Below, piece after piece: positions 55,301 to 59,429 of a DNA stretch of 64,000 nucleotides. The notes under the pieces were generated by a model. It was given only the letters and a program-made list of their open reading frames with translations. It searched no databases and was not told the DNA's origin. The DNA comes from Megalonaias nervosa (Eukaryota > Mollusca > Bivalvia > Unionida > Unionidae), in the NCBI GenBank assembly GCA_016617855.1, contig JAECUM010003625.1, positions 1-64,000 of the forward strand. The letters run 5' to 3'. The position numbers and the translations under genes were made by a program. Each line of letters starts with the position of its first letter. Positions within the stretch are counted from its first letter, which is position 1.

Positions 55301-57295
55301 AGCTATTCACAAATGGAATTTTAAAAAAAAAGTCAAAGGCCACTGCCCCATGACATTAAACTGTTGGTCCCTAACATGATTACAGTACAATCTGGTACAT
55401 TCATAAATACCATGGTACAAATCTTTTGTGGTACCCAGCTCTAGTATTCATTTTGACAGTCATTACCATGACACTGATATGTTATGTCTGTAGCACTCAT
55501 AAAGGCCAAACCCACTACCATTTGAGATGAGGGCAGGATGTGCACATTGGATCTAGTCATGCTGGTATTTGTGCAGATTGTGATTTGCAATGGTTAATCC
55601 TTTAGCAAGATCCCTGCCATCAAGAATAATAGGTCCTCCCATTTGCTGAGATGGAATATCAGATAGGCGCAAAGTTTGACCATTGAGTCTAGTAGGTAAA
55701 CTCTCAGCTACCTCTGGGTGATTTACCTGTGAGAGTTTTGTTAACCAGCAGCAAGGTCGAAAAAGTTAATGGCTGCACTGAGAAGACCCAGGAGGCAAGC
55801 AATTCCTGGGTAGAGATTTTACTTTCTGAGCAGGAAGGGTATATGTCGAATGTGATCCTTACAAGTACATGACCCATATGCAAGCCTGACTCCCATGCAT
55901 GTCTGTCAGCAGGCTCGCAATTGGTGAAAACATGGATAAAAATTAGTGAATTCTGACATGAATTCGTGAAGCGATCTTGAAGTCCAGGAATATTTGTCAG
56001 AACAAATGTTTAGCATGGTCTCCAGCTGATAAAGGTAGATTGTGTTCAACAAAAAAACTCACAAACAATGCTTCAGCGTTGGTAGCTTGCAGGTCTTCTG
56101 TCGATGGCTTAAAATATTCCAGAGCTGAAATCTGCTGCGAGTTCTTAATTTTCCCAACCTCTATGTGCTTTTTGCTAACAATGTGCTTCCTCACATCGTC
56201 TCTGCCACCATTCCCAATGCTAAAATTTGTGGCACACTGTGTGCAAAAAGCATGATGTATATCGGTGTTTGATGGCTGAATGCACGGCCAAGTTTTTGTA
56301 TATTCCAAACTAAACTTTTCCTTTTGTGCAATACATTTCTTTTTCCTTGGTGGTGAAGATATTTTCAAGATGCAATGCTGAACAGTAATTCAAATCAGTG
56401 TTGGTGGTGCATGCGCAGAGCAAAATTCCAGTTAGGGCCCCAGTTTATCTCAAAAGCATTTGTAAAACTACTCGTATACATATAGTTTCAATTTCGCTAA
56501 AATACTTGCTACCGGGCCAACTGTATTAATCGGGAAAGCTGGTATTTCATTCTCCTAACTGTAAAATGGGTCATGCTCCCATTTTGAGTTGTGAACACAG
56601 TTCTTTCCCAGTCGGGTTCCATTACCTACTGAATTAGTCATCCATTTGCAGATGATTGATATGCCATTACAGTAAAAGGGACACTACTTCATCTGGTAAA
56701 TGCTGGTGTCACCCATACAATTTTGTCCCATTCTAATTATTTATTATTTCTGGAAAATGCATAAATAAAATTCTGAATTTAACAAGTGATGTATTTCATT
56801 CCATTTCAATGTTTTGTGTTTAAAAAAAAAGTTTCTAAAATTCAAGGTTTTAAGGCAAGCTCATAAATTCAAGTCTTTTACAAGATTGTATACACATTGT
56901 GCAACTGCTGAAATTTTTTTATTTAAATGGCAAAAATTGATCTTGCCCTCTGTCAAATTATAAAATAAAAAAATATTAAATTTGGCTTCATTTCCTTTAA
57001 GTCATTCAAAATTTATTGAGTGGAAACATCATTCATGATGGCCAGACATGTGAAATGATGGAAAGGGATTAATGGCAACAGGTAGCAAAAATATCTGATA
57101 AAATAATCTATCATCTCCTCTATTTGTCATAATACCTGAATGTATTCACTCACCTTCAGATTCATCTTGTGGAGTCAAGTTTTTCCGGAAGTTGTCCTCC
57201 ACTTCTGGACATCCAAGGAAGATGCACTGATTAAGTCCCTTGTCTTGTTCTGTGCTAGGACCTAATGTGAACACTGTGAACAAGTTCCACTGGAC
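5769..57295 (-). CDS. UBR4: UBR4 (N-recognin E3 ligase component), internal part of gene, 23 exons
   Basis: This entry is the gene span; the exons are listed separately. UBR4 is a cytoplasmic giant E3-associated protein. Its UBR box binds N-degrons, and its C-terminal hemi-RING module, outside this window, works in ubiquitin transfer. Twenty-three minus-strand blocks each have an AG acceptor and a GT donor. Their phases agree at every junction, giving 2550 bp or 850 codons without a stop. Identification rests on the UBR box split over exons 22 and 23 ([18 protein letters not shown], then [18 protein letters not shown]) and on upstream segments such as [18 protein letters not shown] and [20 protein letters not shown], which match my memory of vertebrate UBR4. 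The part seen is the helical-repeat region before the UBR box plus the box itself. Introns take up about 95% of the span and are full of repeats. The first and last coding exons and the promoter lie outside the window. Confidence 0.93.
5970..6929. repeat. 40-bp minisatellite, 24 units with higher-order structure
   Basis: The unit is atcacatgaccacaaatcta followed by tgctctctgtctctctgggg. Variant units (tatatgggg, tatatgcag, ctctctaggg, cacatatcta) recur in the same order 200 bp apart (for example tatatgcag ends at 6120 and 6320). It lies in the UBR4 intron just upstream of the UBR-box exon 23. Confidence 0.95.
7030..7225 (+). mobile_element. tRNA-derived SINE (family 1)
   Basis: A B-box-like gggttcaaatcctg follows a tRNA-like 5' part, then a ~120-bp unrelated body and a tail with ataaaacaccacagttaacc. 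Pol III head plus body is the SINE pattern. Both ends are estimated. Confidence 0.55.
7226..7739. other. UBR4 intron sequence, nothing recognised
   Basis: AT-rich intron between exons 23 and 22, with no repeat or exon signal that I can support. Confidence 0.5.
7740..7870 (-). mobile_element. tRNA-derived SINE (family 2)
   Basis: Read on the minus strand: ggcagctgtagtggttatta, then gtcagactccaaatcag (tRNA-Trp-like anticodon arm), then gtcagctgcc..tgtgtgtc..gacaagtcac, then a tail with catagcctcaacac. The body matches the copy at 42066-42184, although the tRNA-like heads differ. Confidence 0.65.
7871..10414. other. UBR4 intron 22 remainder
   Basis: Mostly featureless AT-rich intron. It contains a short TTA/ATT run at 9397-9420. 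A minus-strand open frame at 8448-8693 has Cys-rich text but no splice or family support. Confidence 0.5.
10415..10485 (-). CDS. UBR4: UBR4 exon 22 (start of UBR box)
   Basis: 71 bp, acceptor tttctttag and donor gtaagtt. It encodes [23 protein letters not shown] plus two bases of Trp. It holds the first zinc-ligand Cys of the UBR box (KLC) and the very conserved [14 protein letters not shown]. Confidence 0.97.
10486..11022. other. UBR4 intron 21 with a tRNA-like segment
   Basis: On the minus strand, roughly 10620-10700 shows gttagcataatggta (A-box-like) and gggtttgattccc (B-box-like) with tRNA spacing. It is probably a decayed SINE head. The rest is plain intron. Confidence 0.45.
11023..11088 (-). 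CDS. UBR4: UBR4 exon 21 (acidic linker)
   Basis: 66 bp, phase 0 at both ends, acceptor gattttcag and donor gtaagca. It encodes [18 protein letters not shown] then VEDS, an acidic stretch as found just before the UBR box in UBR4. A 768-bp repeat element is inserted only about 20 bp upstream of its acceptor. Confidence 0.9.
11110..11877. mobile_element. non-autonomous DNA element, hAT-like by target site
   Basis: 768 bp flanked by atgctaat (11102-11109) and atgctaaa (11878-11885), a 7 of 8 match that suggests an 8-bp target duplication. Near each end sits a subterminal block with cttaaccaactgat and several atcgatta words. The interior is AT-rich without an ORF. The left end lies about 20 bp from the acceptor of UBR4 exon 21. 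The hAT assignment is inference. Confidence 0.55.
11938..12045. repeat. 29-bp tandem repeat, ~4 copies
   Basis: The unit aatcaaatgatctctcagtc plus cacagctgt is repeated with increasing divergence to the right. Confidence 0.85.
12290..12545 (+). mobile_element. tRNA-derived SINE (family 3), full head
   Basis: A box tagcataagtgg at 12299-12310 and B box ggttcgaacct at 12344-12354 are at tRNA spacing. The body includes gctgcctcgcttagtgctca and a central ggtgtcaggataatgtgact, resembling the central domain of SINEs I recall from molluscs. It ends near cactgcagacattg. Insertion is in UBR4 intron 20. Confidence 0.8.
12546..13083. other. UBR4 intron 20, plain part
   Basis: AT-rich intron between the SINE and exon 20. 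Nothing recognised. Confidence 0.5.
13084..13132 (-). CDS. UBR4: UBR4 exon 20
   Basis: 49 bp, acceptor aattgcag and donor gtaagtt. One base completes Glu, then [16 protein letters not shown], phase 0 out. It is the smallest exon in the window. The match is by splice sites, phase and context rather than by strong conservation. Confidence 0.8.
13251..13694. repeat. 46-bp minisatellite, left block
   Basis: About nine units of cctgtggtggttattaacaa, caggggatcattaacct, taagaatat. The array resumes at 14003 on the other side of a MITE, where the units are more diverged (gagtatccagtggtgtttat). Confidence 0.93.
13695..13993. mobile_element. 299-bp MITE with ~70-bp terminal inverted repeats, inside the minisatellite
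   Basis: Left terminus agatcagatctccaatgtca.. and right terminus ..agatagtggagatctgattt are inverted copies over about 70 bp, including tatgtgaagatctgat and the gtcatgttatggtgacc region. No ORF. It separates two blocks of the same 46-bp array. Confidence 0.85.
14003..14418. repeat. 46-bp minisatellite, right block
   Basis: About nine diverged units with attaaccttaagagtatcca and gtggtgtttattaccaatag. Some units are shortened (14281-14340). Homologous to 13251-13694. Confidence 0.9.
14670..15055. repeat. 42-bp minisatellite, ~9 copies
   Basis: The unit is aattcatttgtggaaaccat, aggactccatttaacaatcc, ct. Because 42 is divisible by 3, it stays open on both strands (minus reading [14 protein letters not shown] repeated). 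It lies inside UBR4 intron 19, so I do not call it a gene. Confidence 0.93.
15056..16447. other. UBR4 intron 19 remainder
   Basis: Holds three ~50-bp copies of cagtatggaatgatactgag at about 15458-15585 and a G9 run near 15870. Otherwise AT-rich. The plus-strand open frame 15936-16376 has no recognisable domain. Confidence 0.5.
16448..16524 (-). CDS. UBR4: UBR4 exon 19
   Basis: 77 bp, acceptor ctttttcag and donor gtgagta. It encodes [25 protein letters not shown] and two bases of Glu. The LCCLLSYI helix aligns by position with a vertebrate UBR4 segment before the acidic linker. Confidence 0.85.
16525..18519. other. UBR4 intron 18, nothing recognised
   Basis: Long AT-rich intron. No exon, repeat array or transposon domain that I can support. 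Confidence 0.5.
18520..19260. other. GGTACC-rich segment, possible old transposon
   Basis: Begins with a partial palindrome around gggtacccgtcgatcttaac (18535-18575). Near 19145-19210 the words ggtattacctgg and atcaaagggcaggtaccc echo ggttacctgggtacccaatc and aaaggg at 18565-18590. The minus strand near 18660-18720 reads like a decayed acidic transposase N-terminus, with stops. Unresolved. Confidence 0.3.
19367..19430 (-). CDS. UBR4: UBR4 exon 18
   Basis: 64 bp, acceptor cttttccag and donor gtaaaat. One base completes Cys, then 21 codons [21 protein letters not shown]. It lies where vertebrate UBR4 has a Lys-rich linker after the GFPELMVV block, and it restores the frame between exons 17 and 19. 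Confidence 0.82.
19431..21234. other. UBR4 intron 17, left part, with (AT)n(AC)n microsatellite
   Basis: Contains a compound microsatellite at 20852-20908 (AT run then CA run) and T/C-rich text near 20180-20310 with repeated ttctgcatttc words. No exon or transposon domain seen. Confidence 0.55.
21235..21391. repeat. ~75-bp tandem repeat interrupted by a solo LTR (left part)
   Basis: Units share ataaatactgatcattacag, then ctgtagctaggctg, then gtgctataaat. The array continues at 22097-22215 after the LTR. Confidence 0.7.
21392..22096 (+). mobile_element. solo LTR related to the Ty3 element at 58612
   Basis: 705 bp starting tgttatgtctatttaattt and ending gagttgtaaca, the same TGTTATG..GTAACA termini as the 58612 element. 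The 3' part shares ttctagcaaaataaattat, the tttctgtcac region and the final gttgtaaca. No internal region follows, so it is a solo LTR made by LTR-LTR recombination. A clean 5-bp target duplication is not visible. Confidence 0.75.
22097..22215. repeat. tandem repeat, right part after the solo LTR
   Basis: Continues the ctgtagcttggctattgtt, gttgatggatgtgctgtaag pattern of 21235-21391, showing the LTR landed within the array. Confidence 0.65.
22454..22645 (-). CDS. UBR4: UBR4 exon 17
   Basis: 192 bp, acceptor tatgttacag and donor gtgagta. One base completes Ser, then [20 protein letters not shown], then the diagnostic [18 protein letters not shown], ending in two bases of a Cys codon. Joining it straight to exon 19 would create TGA, which shows that exon 18 is needed. 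Confidence 0.94.
22955..23345 (-). mobile_element. terminal region of DIRS-like element
   Basis: Contains inverted short repeats: ccaagaatacttatctgatc near 22960 versus the inverse of ttgggtaagcattctcagag near 23187, plus tctgaatacattacccaatg at 23233 onwards. A second copy of this block lies at 49138-49500. Lies at the 3' side of the recombinase remnant, as expected for DIRS termini. Confidence 0.5.
23450..25284 (-). pseudogene. DIRS-like tyrosine-recombinase retroelement, decayed
   Basis: Minus-strand pieces in DIRS order. A gag-type Cys/His motif (25284-25003: [16 protein letters not shown], then [12 protein letters not shown]) is followed by the end of RNase H and a linker (24981-24739: NHEGG-like [41 protein letters not shown]). 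Next come [15 protein letters not shown] and [20 protein letters not shown] (24735-24394), then the recombinase entry region (24213-23956: [31 protein letters not shown]) and [26 protein letters not shown] near 23860-23740. Reverse transcriptase is missing between gag and RNase H. Stops and frameshifts throughout. The assignment is from remembered DIRS protein patterns. Confidence 0.65.
25285..26282. other. UBR4 intron 16, between DIRS-like and L2-like pieces
   Basis: No recognised domain. A plus-strand open frame at 26023-26211 is Lys-rich and not identifiable. Probably remains of the DIRS-like element 5' region. Confidence 0.4.
26283..28765 (+). mobile_element. L2/CR1-clade LINE, 5'-truncated and decayed
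   Basis: It starts inside the endonuclease end ([12 protein letters not shown], then [12 protein letters not shown] with the SDH motif). It continues through a reverse transcriptase: [20 protein letters not shown], then LYTDDTQIH with the catalytic Asp pair at about 27756-27770, then [14 protein letters not shown]. The C-terminal [29 protein letters not shown] region follows at 28130-28300. The 3' end has gtaaagcacttagagc, gcgctataaaaagtc and an ATT run, typical of L2-type tails. Frameshifts and stops (27308, 28001, 28070) make it inactive. Confidence 0.88.
28766..29804. other. UBR4 intron 16 with a probable DIRS-like inverted terminus
   Basis: Near 29255-29290 the plus strand reads aatgttaatgtgacagggaa then tgtattcaaag, the inverse of the block at 23233-23265. 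If both are termini of one element, the DIRS-like copy spans about 22955-29290 and the L2 LINE is nested in it. The rest shows nothing. Confidence 0.4.
29805..30385. repeat. 46-bp minisatellite, ~12 copies
   Basis: The unit is ttactgtatgttgcatacat, atgtccctagagatcatgtc, taggga. Older variants (ataatgcctaggga, tgttcccagagaaaatgctt) lie at the edges. Confidence 0.93.
30859..30935 (-). CDS. UBR4: UBR4 exon 16
   Basis: 77 bp, acceptor ttccttag and donor gtatgat. It encodes [20 protein letters not shown] then LVKEK and two bases of Ser. The ENRQLLQ core is conserved in UBR4. The next intron (22646-30858) is the longest in the window. Confidence 0.9.
30936..32198. other. UBR4 intron 15, nothing recognised
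   Basis: AT-rich intron. No repeat array or transposon domain found. Confidence 0.5.
32199..32317 (-). CDS. UBR4: UBR4 exon 15
   Basis: 119 bp, acceptor caccttgcag and donor gtatgta. Two bases complete Ala, then 39 codons [20 protein letters not shown] to LSKMISVPK, phase 0 out. Confidence 0.9.
32318..32703. other. UBR4 intron 14, nothing recognised
   Basis: Short AT-rich intron between exons 15 and 14. Confidence 0.55.
32704..32799 (-). CDS. UBR4: UBR4 exon 14
   Basis: 96 bp, acceptor tttttccag and donor gtatgtt. It encodes 31 whole codons [18 protein letters not shown] to KFFIKLLQL, with split codons (Asp, Ala) at both ends. Confidence 0.9.
32800..33871. other. UBR4 intron 13
   Basis: Contains three loose copies of a ~65-bp word set (caagactacaagaaatgt, gtttggaaa/gtttagaaat, ccattcaga/ccattcata) at about 33120-33310. 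Otherwise featureless. Confidence 0.5.
33872..33978 (-). CDS. UBR4: UBR4 exon 13
   Basis: 107 bp, acceptor gttcttgacag and donor gtgagta. One base completes Ser, then 35 codons [20 protein letters not shown] to FEKFYTETE, then one base of Asp. Its acceptor and first ~13 exon bases are the seed of a 2-kb minisatellite that begins immediately at the exon edge (33979-35945). Confidence 0.91.
33979..35945. repeat. ~2-kb minisatellite made from the UBR4 exon 13 splice acceptor
   Basis: Units of about 38-60 bp share gagtcttccaggccactgac then aagaacaagacatatact. In transcript sense each reads a pyrimidine tract, cag, then TGGCCTGGAAGA, the same as the real exon 13 acceptor and exon start (33966-33990) but with gtcag for gacag. 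A second unit type carries tctagatcaataacaataaa. Divergence grows away from the exon, and later units drift to gcaagaacaaagtcatgtac. Open minus-strand frames here are repeat by-products. Confidence 0.92.
35946..36779. other. UBR4 intron 12, middle, with an ~80-bp duplication
   Basis: Two tandem copies of gacataacatccagtgtgca plus attaaatattcctaacatca lie at about 36065-36200. The rest is plain intron. Confidence 0.6.
36780..37010 (+). mobile_element. tRNA-derived SINE (family 4), sense copy
   Basis: The tRNA-like head ggttagccatgtggcttaat, with atggattcaagtctcagg as B box, is followed by the body gcttcctgtgggtcggtag, then gttcttcctccaccag. It is the same family as the minus-strand copy at 46255-46514. 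The head has a long variable arm, as in class II tRNAs. Confidence 0.75.
37054..37175 (-). CDS. UBR4: UBR4 exon 12
   Basis: 122 bp, acceptor tatcttgtag and donor gtaagtt. It starts in phase 0 with [20 protein letters not shown] and ends VVDFSDTE plus two bases of a Ser codon. A SINE (36780-37010) ends about 45 bp past its donor in the intron. Confidence 0.9.
37176..39344. other. UBR4 intron 11 with GA/TG microsatellite and a foldback
   Basis: Holds a (GA)n(TG)n microsatellite at 37315-37380. It also holds an inverted repeat, catcagtgaaaactactaca at 38171-38202 against 38292-38323 (about 32 bp, two mismatches). A direct copy of aaaatttacacatcaataaa plus tacccaaccatgatcattta follows at 38325-38380. 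No coding signal. Confidence 0.7.
39345..39435 (-). CDS. UBR4: UBR4 exon 11
   Basis: 91 bp, acceptor gttgttttag and donor gtgagtt. One base completes the Thr codon, then 30 codons [20 protein letters not shown] to TEYLTET, phase 0 out. The [15 protein letters not shown] block is a clear UBR4 match. Confidence 0.92.
39436..41766. other. UBR4 intron 10
   Basis: Includes loose copies of a dispersed word family (gctgcatac.aaa.tggttgaa) near 40338 and 41200, the second followed by ggatggacagacagatggat, and a small triplication of gaaatccaatagtaaccaag at 41020-41095. No gene seen. Confidence 0.5.
41767..41845 (-). CDS. UBR4: UBR4 exon 10
   Basis: 79 bp, acceptor cttttccag and donor gtaagtg. Two bases complete an Ala codon, then 25 codons [17 protein letters not shown] to VSDLV, then two bases of a Thr codon. 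Confidence 0.9.
41846..43760. other. UBR4 intron 9 (contains SINE 42066-42184)
   Basis: Apart from the SINE it holds two ~100-bp related segments at 42550-42690 (gatgaaaagaaacatagagg gttgacc) and a short gttgtcaagcagtgtac triplet near 43340-43410. Confidence 0.5.
42066..42184 (-). mobile_element. tRNA-derived SINE (family 2)
   Basis: Minus-strand reading: gggagctgtagttgctccgt, gagcatcggattcataattc (CAT in the anticodon position), gggttgcgggtt as B-box region, then gtcagctgcctctgtgtgtc and cttgggaaaggcactta. The body matches the copy at 7740-7870. Confidence 0.72.
43761..43842 (-). CDS. UBR4: UBR4 exon 9
   Basis: 82 bp, enters in phase 0 after acceptor ctatttcag and leaves with one base at donor gtatatg. 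It encodes [18 protein letters not shown] and KTHIGTLS. The first ~35 bp of the exon and its acceptor are repeated four more times in the intron just upstream in the transcript (43843-44165). Confidence 0.9.
43843..44165. repeat. tandem repeat made from UBR4 exon 9 and its acceptor
   Basis: Four extra ~80-bp copies of the block holding the first ~35 bp of exon 9 and its acceptor, directly abutting the exon. In transcript sense they read ttctttttcag then CATAATTC, ttttttcag then CATAGTTCC, and ctatttcag then CATAGAACC, each ending in a GAGAG like exon 9 and carrying stop codons in the exon frame. Confidence 0.85.
44166..45011. other. UBR4 intron 8, left part
   Basis: No exon or clear repeat. 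The segment near 44490-44690 resembles the dispersed ccaaatttggttt word family. Confidence 0.45.
45012..45577 (-). pseudogene. DIRS-like gag fragment with internal minisatellite
   Basis: On the minus strand [20 protein letters not shown] matches the gag-type motif at 25003-25284. It is followed by six ~46-bp repeats (about 45180-45435; words gaccagatgccttctgacca and acactgtaacacagt) that interrupt the reading frame. The stretch after the repeats ([13 protein letters not shown]) may be gag tail. Confidence 0.55.
45721..45809 (-). mobile_element. SINE head, probably family 3, truncated
   Basis: Minus-strand reading: ggtggcctagtagttagagt (A box), gcaggttcaaaccc (B box), then ccaattcataccaaagactt, which matches the start of the body of the SINE at 12290. 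It stops there, so it is 3'-truncated. Confidence 0.65.
45985..46170 (+). other. possible DIRS-like terminus
   Basis: cctaacattaatgtgactgg plus gaatgtattta at 46134-46165 matches 29255-29285 and the inverse of 23233-23265. It lies upstream, in minus sense, of the gag fragment 45577-45012, as a 5' terminus should. Confidence 0.4.
46255..46514 (-). mobile_element. tRNA-derived SINE (family 4), antisense copy
   Basis: Minus reading: gcctgagtggcagagtggtc (A box), gcatgggttcaagtctcag (B box), gccagtagcttcttgtgggt, gggttcttcctccacca, aaaatggtgttaagccgtac. Same family as 36780-37010 and somewhat better preserved. Confidence 0.8.
47046..47265 (-). CDS. UBR4: UBR4 exon 8
   Basis: 220 bp. The first base completes the Arg codon from exon 7, followed by 73 codons from [17 protein letters not shown] to GFPTQGSW, phase 0 at donor gtaaata. 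Acceptor tttatcag has a weak pyrimidine tract. The open frame continues past both splice sites by chance, but the phases fix these borders. Confidence 0.82.
47266..48049. other. UBR4 intron 7, right-hand (upstream) plain part
   Basis: AT-rich intron. Nothing recognised. Confidence 0.5.
48050..48830. repeat. 26-bp minisatellite, ~29 units
   Basis: The unit is tgcagtttaagcaatgtacc then tcttta. A longer motif with tgcagtttatgcagtttaag and caattaacc recurs at about 48422, 48638 and 48780, showing block duplication of several units. Confidence 0.93.
48831..49818. other. UBR4 intron 7 with a second DIRS-like terminal block (49138-49500)
   Basis: gtttctctgataatacctga at 49140 is inverted at 49355-49380 (gatcgggtaagtattatcag). 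The words gatgctcacactgtggggaa and ggattttagtaatgtgatcg align with 23140-23200. No coding part is attached, so it is a lone terminus. Confidence 0.5.
49819..49910 (-). CDS. UBR4: UBR4 exon 7
   Basis: 92 bp, enters in phase 0 (acceptor tctttccag) and leaves with two bases of an Arg codon at donor gtaagac. It encodes [18 protein letters not shown] through EACTVYL. Confidence 0.88.
49911..50313. other. UBR4 intron 6
   Basis: Short AT-rich intron. It contains a small duplication of aaggagtggatactgtaagc-like text near 50135-50195. Confidence 0.5.
50314..50448 (-). CDS. UBR4: UBR4 exon 6
   Basis: 135 bp, phase 0 at both ends, acceptor gtctttcag and donor gtaacaa. It encodes 45 codons with the strongly conserved block [20 protein letters not shown] followed by [12 protein letters not shown]. 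This is one of the best UBR4 diagnostic stretches in the window. Confidence 0.93.
50449..51674. other. UBR4 intron 5, nothing recognised
   Basis: AT-rich intron with no supported feature. Confidence 0.55.
51675..51806 (-). CDS. UBR4: UBR4 exon 5
   Basis: 132 bp, phase 0 at both ends, acceptor cctatgtag and donor gtacata. It encodes 44 codons, [17 protein letters not shown] to FLQRQIRQ. Phase allows direct joining to exon 4. An open stretch in the intervening intron is considered separately. Confidence 0.87.
51807..52464. other. UBR4 intron 4 with an unexplained open stretch
   Basis: The minus strand is open from 52076 down to the exon 5 acceptor stop. It contains [20 protein letters not shown] and a donor-like gtatgtg at 51887. 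See findings. The rest is plain intron. Confidence 0.4.
52465..52650 (-). CDS. UBR4: UBR4 exon 4
   Basis: 186 bp, phase 0 at both ends, acceptor attttacag and donor gtaaaat. It encodes 62 codons beginning [20 protein letters not shown] and ending VFTSWIK. The DSS..YN.L.TWR and LHTLRW patterns agree with vertebrate UBR4 as I remember it. Confidence 0.9.
52863..53064 (-). pseudogene. diverged tandem copy of UBR4 exon 3 and its flank
   Basis: 52910-53064 is a ~155-bp direct copy of 53065-53220. Within it, 52973-53044 keeps an acceptor cagtcag, a donor gtaatgt and an open 24-codon frame ([18 protein letters not shown] against [19 protein letters not shown] in the real exon). Both ends are in phase 0. 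Traces of a third, older copy occur at 52863-52895. Confidence 0.75.
53135..53257 (-). CDS. UBR4: UBR4 exon 3
   Basis: 123 bp, phase 0 at both ends, acceptor gattgtag and donor gtaatgt. It encodes [16 protein letters not shown] through [11 protein letters not shown], 41 codons. A diverged tandem copy of its 3' half and donor lies just downstream in the gene at 52973-53044, with traces of an older copy near 52863. Confidence 0.88.
53515..53765. repeat. ~35-bp tandem repeat, ~6 diverged copies
   Basis: Units share ggatttgcttggacac-like text and aatttactctttacaagg. In UBR4 intron 2. Confidence 0.75.
53813..53892 (-). CDS. UBR4: UBR4 exon 2
   Basis: 80 bp between acceptor gtatttcag and donor gtaagca. 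The first two bases complete the split Gly codon from exon 1, and the exon then encodes [18 protein letters not shown] and ends in phase 0 at VDGL. Confidence 0.87.
53893..55996. other. UBR4 intron 1 of window, left part
   Basis: AT-rich, with a G14 run at 55184-55197. 55500-55990 may be the decayed continuation of the transposase fragment to its right, but I see no firm domain. Confidence 0.45.
55997..56368 (-). pseudogene. BED-finger hAT-like transposase N-terminal fragment
   Basis: A 123-residue open frame on the minus strand with a BED-type finger: C42 and C45 ([11 protein letters not shown]), then H62 and H68 ([12 protein letters not shown]), followed by a conserved-looking [18 protein letters not shown]. 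This N-terminus is typical of a hAT-type family common in invertebrates. The dimerisation and catalytic regions are missing or unrecognisable downstream. Confidence 0.6.
56369..57153. other. UBR4 intron 1 of window, right part
   Basis: AT-rich intron between the transposase fragment and exon 1. Nothing recognised. Confidence 0.5.
57154..57295 (-). CDS. UBR4: UBR4 exon 1 of window
   Basis: 142 bp, entering in phase 0 after acceptor cactcacag and leaving with one base of a split Gly codon at donor gtgagtg. It encodes [14 protein letters not shown] through LTPQDESE, 47 whole codons. It joins in frame to exon 2. The upstream exon would lie beyond the LTR element, outside the window. Confidence 0.85.
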
Positions 57296-58611
57296 CTGTG
57301 AGTGAGATGATTGTAAAAATTATGCAACAAAATCTATTTCTCCAAAAACTAATAATAGAAACACAAACTAAAACAGATTTACCTTTGAAAGCAAAAAGAG
57401 ATTTTTTTCTGCTTCCCTCCCCACCATGACAATAAAGTCACATTCAGCACCAGGTCTTGGGACCCATTCAAGGTATCAAAATATCCAATCTGGTCTGGTT
57501 TGGCTCAATAGTTTTTGATATCCTGCTTGCAAGGTAAGTATGACAGACAAAGTAACCAATGGATTGACAGAGCGCACCTAACTAATATGCTCTTCTCCCC
57601 TAATGAGTGAGAACTTTATTACTAAATGTGTAAATATTGTGTAAATACTTCTACGCTCATGACTTTCATGGGCACAAACTAATTCATTTTGATAAGTTGT
57701 AATGTTATTATTTATTAAAATTACTTTAATTTTATGGAAAGACTGCCAAAACATGTTCACATCCTACATATGATCTATCCAATAACAAAATTTACAACCA
57801 ATATCTCAAAGGTCTCTTATTTCTAAATTATCTGACCTTGAATGGCTGTACAATTCCTTTTTTCCTGACAACCCAAATTTTGATCCTTTTTGTGCAGACA
57901 TTCCCACTTAAACTTGGTTCTTACTCCCTTCTTCAGTGATTCGATGTCTGCACTGCGATCTAACAAACTCATTTTTTAAAATTATTTTCTTAAATGCAAT
58001 CAGAAATTTCTTTTTGTTAACAAGTGATATCTCAAATATGCCATTACACATGACAAGTTATTTACACCTCAGTCCACTAGTGAAAACTGCAAGTAATTTT
58101 TCGAAAGGAAGTTTACAAATACTGCAATCATAATAATTATGTCTATAGGAAACAAAGCATGCTGTAAACAAATTATGGACTTTGTCAAACTAATACAAGA
58201 ATTAATCTGAAATTCTGGAAACCCTGTGATACATTCAAAATCCAGAAATCCTGCAAAATCCAGAAAACTTGTGCCTCTGAATATTACACCACACACAGAC
58301 TGACTCTACAAGATAATTAATTGTATGTAACTTAAATCTTGAGCTAATGGAAGAAATATTATCAACAGAATATGATTTAAGGGAAAAGAAAGGTTAACGA
58401 GCTAAGTCGGTTAATGCTTTTTTTGGGTCAGAAGAATGGGCATGTTTGTAGGTGACAGCTTCAAATGCAACTGATGCAGTATAAATAAAAGATATGCCAT
58501 GAAAAAAGCTTCTAGAAATACAAGTAAATGACAGAAGTCTGCACACAAAGAGTATTTACTGGTACTCTCACAGTAATTCACTTCTCCAAAATGTCACTGT
58601 CCAAAACAACT
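57296..58611. other. UBR4 intron upstream of exon 1 of window
   Basis: AT-rich. I found no further exon here. The LTR retrotransposon begins at 58612, presumably still within the same intron. Confidence 0.5.
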
Positions 58612-59423
58612 TGTTATGTATATTTAATTTATTTGTTTGTTAGTTTTATTTTTTTTTTATTCCATTACATGCTATTGTAATGCAACATTATTTACTGGAT
58701 TTGACATTGTCCAGAAATTCAGTTCAGTTCTGTTTGACCTGAATGTTATTGATAAACACCTAATAACTGAAACACTGTATCTAGTTTCTGACCTTGATTC
58801 AGAACCAGTGATAGTTTTGGTAAACAACCTTTCTTTATTTTTTTTTTCTTTCTCAGAGTAAGATTCATTAAGTGGAATCAAGCTCATACCTGGGCTATGT
58901 GACATCAAGCATGTGTCTATTATTACAAACTTCTAATTTCTGTAGAAGGTTGTCCCTCATCTGGGAATCTGTTGTTTTGCATCTTAAACTTGTGCATAAC
59001 TGTTGTCTTTATAGAGATTGTTCAGAAGGGCTTAAAACACGTGAGATGTCAAGTTACATTATGTTGTGACCAGATTCAGTTGAAATTTTATTTTATTTAA
59101 TTTCAAGTGATTCTTTTCTCTGGAAATACATAAGTGCTCTTATAAAATTCTTGGACAAAGACATTCACTGAAATTTATACGGAATTCAAAACCGGAATAA
59201 TATTTCATCAGGATTCGAACTCAGACTCATTCAGGACTTTTTAATAATAGGATTTCTATTTTTTAATTCTTGGATTATTTTTGGATTTGATTCATAAAAC
59301 TGTAAGTTCTTTTTCTCATTTTTCACTTAGTATTCTAGGGAAATAAATTATTTGTTAAATTTTACAAAGCTTGTTGTCTTCACTCTTTTCTGTTACTTAT
59401 TTTAAGAGCCTAGACTTGTAACA
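58612..59423 (+). mobile_element. 5' LTR of Ty3-type retrotransposon
   Basis: 812 bp beginning tgttatgtatatttaattt and ending gacttgtaaca (TGTT..AACA palindromic ends). Its first ~285 bp match the truncated 3' LTR at 63714-64000 with roughly 10% difference by eye, so the insertion is not recent. The 5-bp target duplication cannot be tested because the 3' end is outside the window. Confidence 0.93.
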
Positions 59424-59429
59424 GAAAAT